This document shows positions 61,505 through 64,000 of a DNA stretch of 64,000 nt, piece by piece. The DNA lies in the NCBI GenBank assembly GCA_029582265.1, contig CM055830.1, forward strand, positions 33,459,172-33,523,171. The letters run 5' to 3'. The notes under the pieces are model-generated. The model was not told the DNA's origin, did not search any database, and was given only the letters and a program-made list of their open reading frames with translations. Position 1 is the stretch's first letter. Each line of letters starts with the position of its first letter. The DNA comes from Zoroaster sp. YZ-2022. Lineage: Eukaryota; Echinodermata; Asteroidea; Forcipulatida; Zoroasteridae. Both the position numbers and the translations under genes were made by a program.

Positions 61505-62150
61505 TATATCATGGTCTTAGATTGTGTAATTTCATTGGTCGAAAGCCTGTCACATGACAAATCACAAATCTTCATGTTACCCTCGTGACGTCACTCAAAA
61601 AGTGACGTTACCCTCGTGACGTCACTCAAAAAGTGATGTTAACCTCTCAAAAGTGGTACATCACCCTGATCGTCCCCGGGAGTATCATCCCCATATATCT
61701 TTCACAAGTGCTACTTTTGATTGCAAGAAGTGAAAACAGCGACCGAGGTTGTTATATTGCTGGTACTCCGCAGAACACGCTATATTTCAATTTGATGCAC
61801 TGTAGGGACCAGCTAAACAACTTGTCTGCTGTGTGAATTTGTTCGCTTCGACCATGCAGTACGAATAGTTCGCGAATACTGCAACGAAACGGGACGAGAT
61901 GACAGCAACTTCCAGACACTTCCAGTTACAGACTTAGACAGTTTACTGGAAGATTACTTCGGTAACGTAATCTAATACCATGGTATAACAAAATAATTGT
62001 TGCCTGGCGTGATGGGGGTCCATGGGTTTTGTACACCCTCGGGGGCTGATGGCACCCTCGGCTTCGCCTCGGGTGCCATCAGCCCCCTCGGGCACACGTA
62101 CAAAACGCCATGGACCCCATCACGCCAGGCAACAATTATTAATTGTGTAC
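61505..62150. mobile_element. Nested element with TTATAYCATGGT ends and a long hairpin
   Basis: TTATATCATGGTCTTAG at 61505 is inverted at about 61972-61988 (CTAATACCATGGTATAA). The hairpin at 61992-62141 follows. A short plus-strand frame at about 61846-61974 (VRFDHAVRIVREYCNETGRD ... LLEDYFGNV) reads like the N-terminal core-binding part of a tyrosine-recombinase-type protein; this is a weak resemblance. Confidence 0.5.
61992..62141. repeat. About 150-bp near-perfect hairpin
   Basis: AATAATTGTTGCCTGGCGTG at the left is inverted as CACGCCAGGCAACAATTATT at the right. The stem includes GGGGGCTGATGGCACC / GGTGCCATCAGCCCCC, with a TTCG-type loop (GGCTTCGCC). Only small indels break the stem. Confidence 0.92.
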
Positions 62151-62200
62151 TGAGCAGTTCTTTTTTTTGCAGCATTTTGGAGACTGCATGTATACAAGGG

Positions 62201-62453
62201 TTAACCAGTTCGCATTGGAGGCCGTGTATACATGAAATTTTTTTTTGCACCACGGATCGGAGAGCGTCTAATACACGCCAGAGAAAACTCCGGAATATTT
62301 GTATGCATGCTCGGTTGAGCCACGCGTGTACGGTGACATGCTCGGAAGTGCCGGCCACCCGCTGTGGAAGCTTCCATTAACGTGTGTGTGGGAAAAATAA
62401 ACCCGCCACAGGGACCCAGAAAAACTTTTTTATTCCCGACGCGAACTGGTTAA
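62201..62453. mobile_element. TTAA-flanked MITE with CCAGTTCGC termini
   Basis: TTAACCAGTTCGC and GCGAACTGGTTAA are perfect 13-bp inverted ends including the TTAA sites. It is 253 bp long, GC-rich inside, and abuts the preceding element at a shared TTAA. Confidence 0.85.
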
Positions 62454-63890
62454 CTGAGAACAAACAACACATTTTGTAAATGTTAACATCCATGTACAGA
62501 ATCCCTGACTCCATGAAGATTGCTAGTGTCATTCCTATTTTTAAAAACGGTGATCCTCAGTTAGTTAACAACTATAGACCAATCTCTATTTTAAGCTCCT
62601 TTTCGAAAATTCTTGAACGTATAGTGTATATTCGTACTTCTCAATTCCTGCATAAACACATTATTTTATCTGATTCTCAGTTTGGATTCAGGGCTAAACA
62701 TTCTACTACTCATGCCATTTTACAGATGATTAATCAAATTAATGCTGGTATTGAACAGTCTCTTCATACCATGGGAATCTTGCTGGACTTCTCCAAGGCT
62801 TTTGATACCATTGACCATGCAATTCTTTTATCCAAACTTTCTTATTATGGTATAAGAGGTATCGCGTTGGAGTGGTTCAGGAATTATCTTTCTAACCGAC
62901 AACAATATGTCTGTCTGGATGGCATGAAGTCTTCTCTTAAAGAAGTACCTTGTGGAGTTCCCCAGGGTTCGCTGCTGGGTCCTCTTCTTTTTTCAATTTA
63001 TATCAATGATTTTGTTAAATCATCAAACATTTTTTCTTTCATTCTTTTTGCAGATGATTCCAGTTTATTCTGTTCTCATAGAAATCTTGATATCCTTGTA
63101 GATATTGCTAATTCAGAGCTCGTTCATATCTCCAACTGGATTAAAGCAAATAAACTTTCTCTCAATATAAAAAAAACTAATTTAATGTTATTTAGTAATA
63201 CGGCCAAGTTGCTTCCTTGTGATGTTTTATTTGATAATATATCTATTAATCAAGTTGACTGTATAAAGTTTTTAGGTTTATATGTTGATTCTAAATTATC
63301 TTGGAATCATCATGTGAACTATTTATGTAAACTGTTATCCAGAAATATAGGAATTATTAACAAATTAAAACATTTTTTTCCTTCTGGAATATTGTTTAAT
63401 ATTTATAATGCATTAATTTTGCCTTATCTATCATATGGTATTCTTGCCTGGGGTAATACTAGTGCCAACCTGTTAAATAGAATCCATATTTTGCAAAAAA
63501 GGGTCCTCAGAATTATTGATCGAGTTGATTTTCGGGCGCATTCCAATTTTCTATTTTTTAATCATAAGACTCTTAAACTTAATGATATTTATTTGCTTCA
63601 ACTTGGTATTTTCATGTATCAATTTATTTCACATGATTTACCAATCTCGTTTCAGAGTATGTTTACTTTAAATACTCAAATTCATTTTCATCAAACTAGA
63701 CATTCTGATGACTTTCATATTCCATATGTGCATCTCTCAAGCTCTTAAAACTGTCAGTTATCAGGGACCTAAGTTTTGGAATTCTTTAGGCATTAACCTC
63801 AAAAGTCTTAAAACTTGCCCCGTATTTAAAAAGAAGCTTAAGTATAGCTTGTTGGAAAAATACTGTAACATTTAATTTCAGCTAATTTTA
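62454..63890 (+). pseudogene. 5'-truncated, frameshifted non-LTR retrotransposon reverse transcriptase (CR1/Jockey-like)
   Basis: The open frame 62480-63748 (422 aa) starts within the RT domain. Motifs: NYRPISILSSFSKILERI (31-48), SQFGFRAKHST (66-76), LLDFSKAFDTIDH with catalytic D103, GVPQGSLLGPLLFSIYIND (159-177), FADDSSLF with the catalytic DD192-193, and IKFLGLYVDSKLSW. A stop just upstream (TAA 62477) and the MITE border at 62453 show 5' truncation; the endonuclease part is missing. After 63748 the typical C-terminal peptide (QALKTVSYQGPKFWNSLG ... FKKKLKYSLLEKY) continues in another frame to a stop near 63875. The copy is therefore broken. It lies in the CMAH 5' intron, in the opposite orientation. 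Confidence 0.9.
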
Positions 63891-64000
63891 ATTATTTGTT
63901 TAAGTTACTCCTTACTCTTATATTAATAATGCCCTCCCGATCTTTCATTATATATTACTGCTGTGTAGTTACACCATGCTGCCTTGTCTCATTAGTGTTT

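Larger units (their letters stand above)
61166..62204. mobile_element. TTAA/CCCTCCTA-ended MITE carrying a nested insertion
   Basis: 61166-61504 matches the left part of 5921-6318, and 62165-62204 (CAGCATTTTGGAGACTGCAT ... AAGGGTTAA) matches its right end. About 650 bp in between is a nested element. Confidence 0.8.

Noticed and set aside
61972..62380. Overlapping 127-128-aa open frames on both strands
   Set aside because: They are produced by the long hairpin at 61992-62141 and the adjoining GC-rich MITE; no protein family is recognisable.
58936..64000. N-terminal Rieske exons of CMAH
   Set aside because: No C-x-H and C-x2-H Rieske pair was found on the minus strand; the region is repeats and a LINE, so the exons are assumed to lie beyond the window.

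Overview
The window comes from an animal nuclear genome. It has large intron-split genes with GT-AG introns, AT-rich non-coding DNA, many miniature inverted-repeat elements (MITEs), SINE and LINE fragments, and long minisatellites. The most telling gene is CMAH (CMP-Neu5Ac hydroxylase). Among invertebrates this enzyme is best known from echinoderms, so an echinoderm is the best guess (sea-star-like, because its CMAH carries a C-terminal membrane segment). The class cannot be fixed from sequence alone.

Three protein-coding genes were rebuilt exon by exon. (1) The first two coding exons of SNF8 (ESCRT-II subunit VPS22/EAP30) lie on the minus strand at 654-1530; the rest is off the left edge. 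(2) PAN2, the catalytic subunit of the PAN2-PAN3 poly(A) deadenylase, is complete on the plus strand at 2640-23313. It has 25 coding exons whose phases all join into one 1165-residue frame, with beta-propeller, PAN3-binding linker, inactive UCH-like domain and DEDD exonuclease. (3) CMAH lies on the minus strand at 41500-58935. The thirteen 3' coding exons give 559 complete residues plus a split first codon; the N-terminal Rieske exons are off the right edge. SNF8 and PAN2 are divergent across about 1.1 kb. PAN2 and CMAH are convergent, separated by an 18-kb gene-free interval.

The rest is repeat. PAN2 introns hold several MITE families: GGCC-ended, TTAA/CCCTCCTA-ended (piggyBac-like), and AGGGCCAAAG-ended. 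They also hold a LINE tail, a SINE and five minisatellites. The PAN2-CMAH interval contains a roughly 10-kb composite at about 26790-36812. Its outer arms are inverted copies carrying tRNA-like (A box/B box) modules. Its core has about 295-bp satellite monomers and a two-copy, about 3.5-kb higher-order unit that includes a 60-bp minisatellite between inverted, telomere-like CCCTAA/TTAGGG arms. CMAH introns hold a 57-bp minisatellite open in frames on both strands, a 31-bp satellite apparently grown from a MITE terminus, a hAT element with a perfect 8-bp target duplication, and a 77-bp array shared with a PAN2 intron. The right end holds a 97-bp array, nested MITEs, a long hairpin and a 5'-truncated, frameshifted non-LTR reverse transcriptase.

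The genes share no obvious pathway: endosomal sorting, mRNA deadenylation and sialic acid hydroxylation. The most interesting points are the C-terminal membrane anchor of CMAH, a CCCH zinc finger inside PAN2 that human PAN2 lacks, and the composite satellite/tRNA-like inverted structure.
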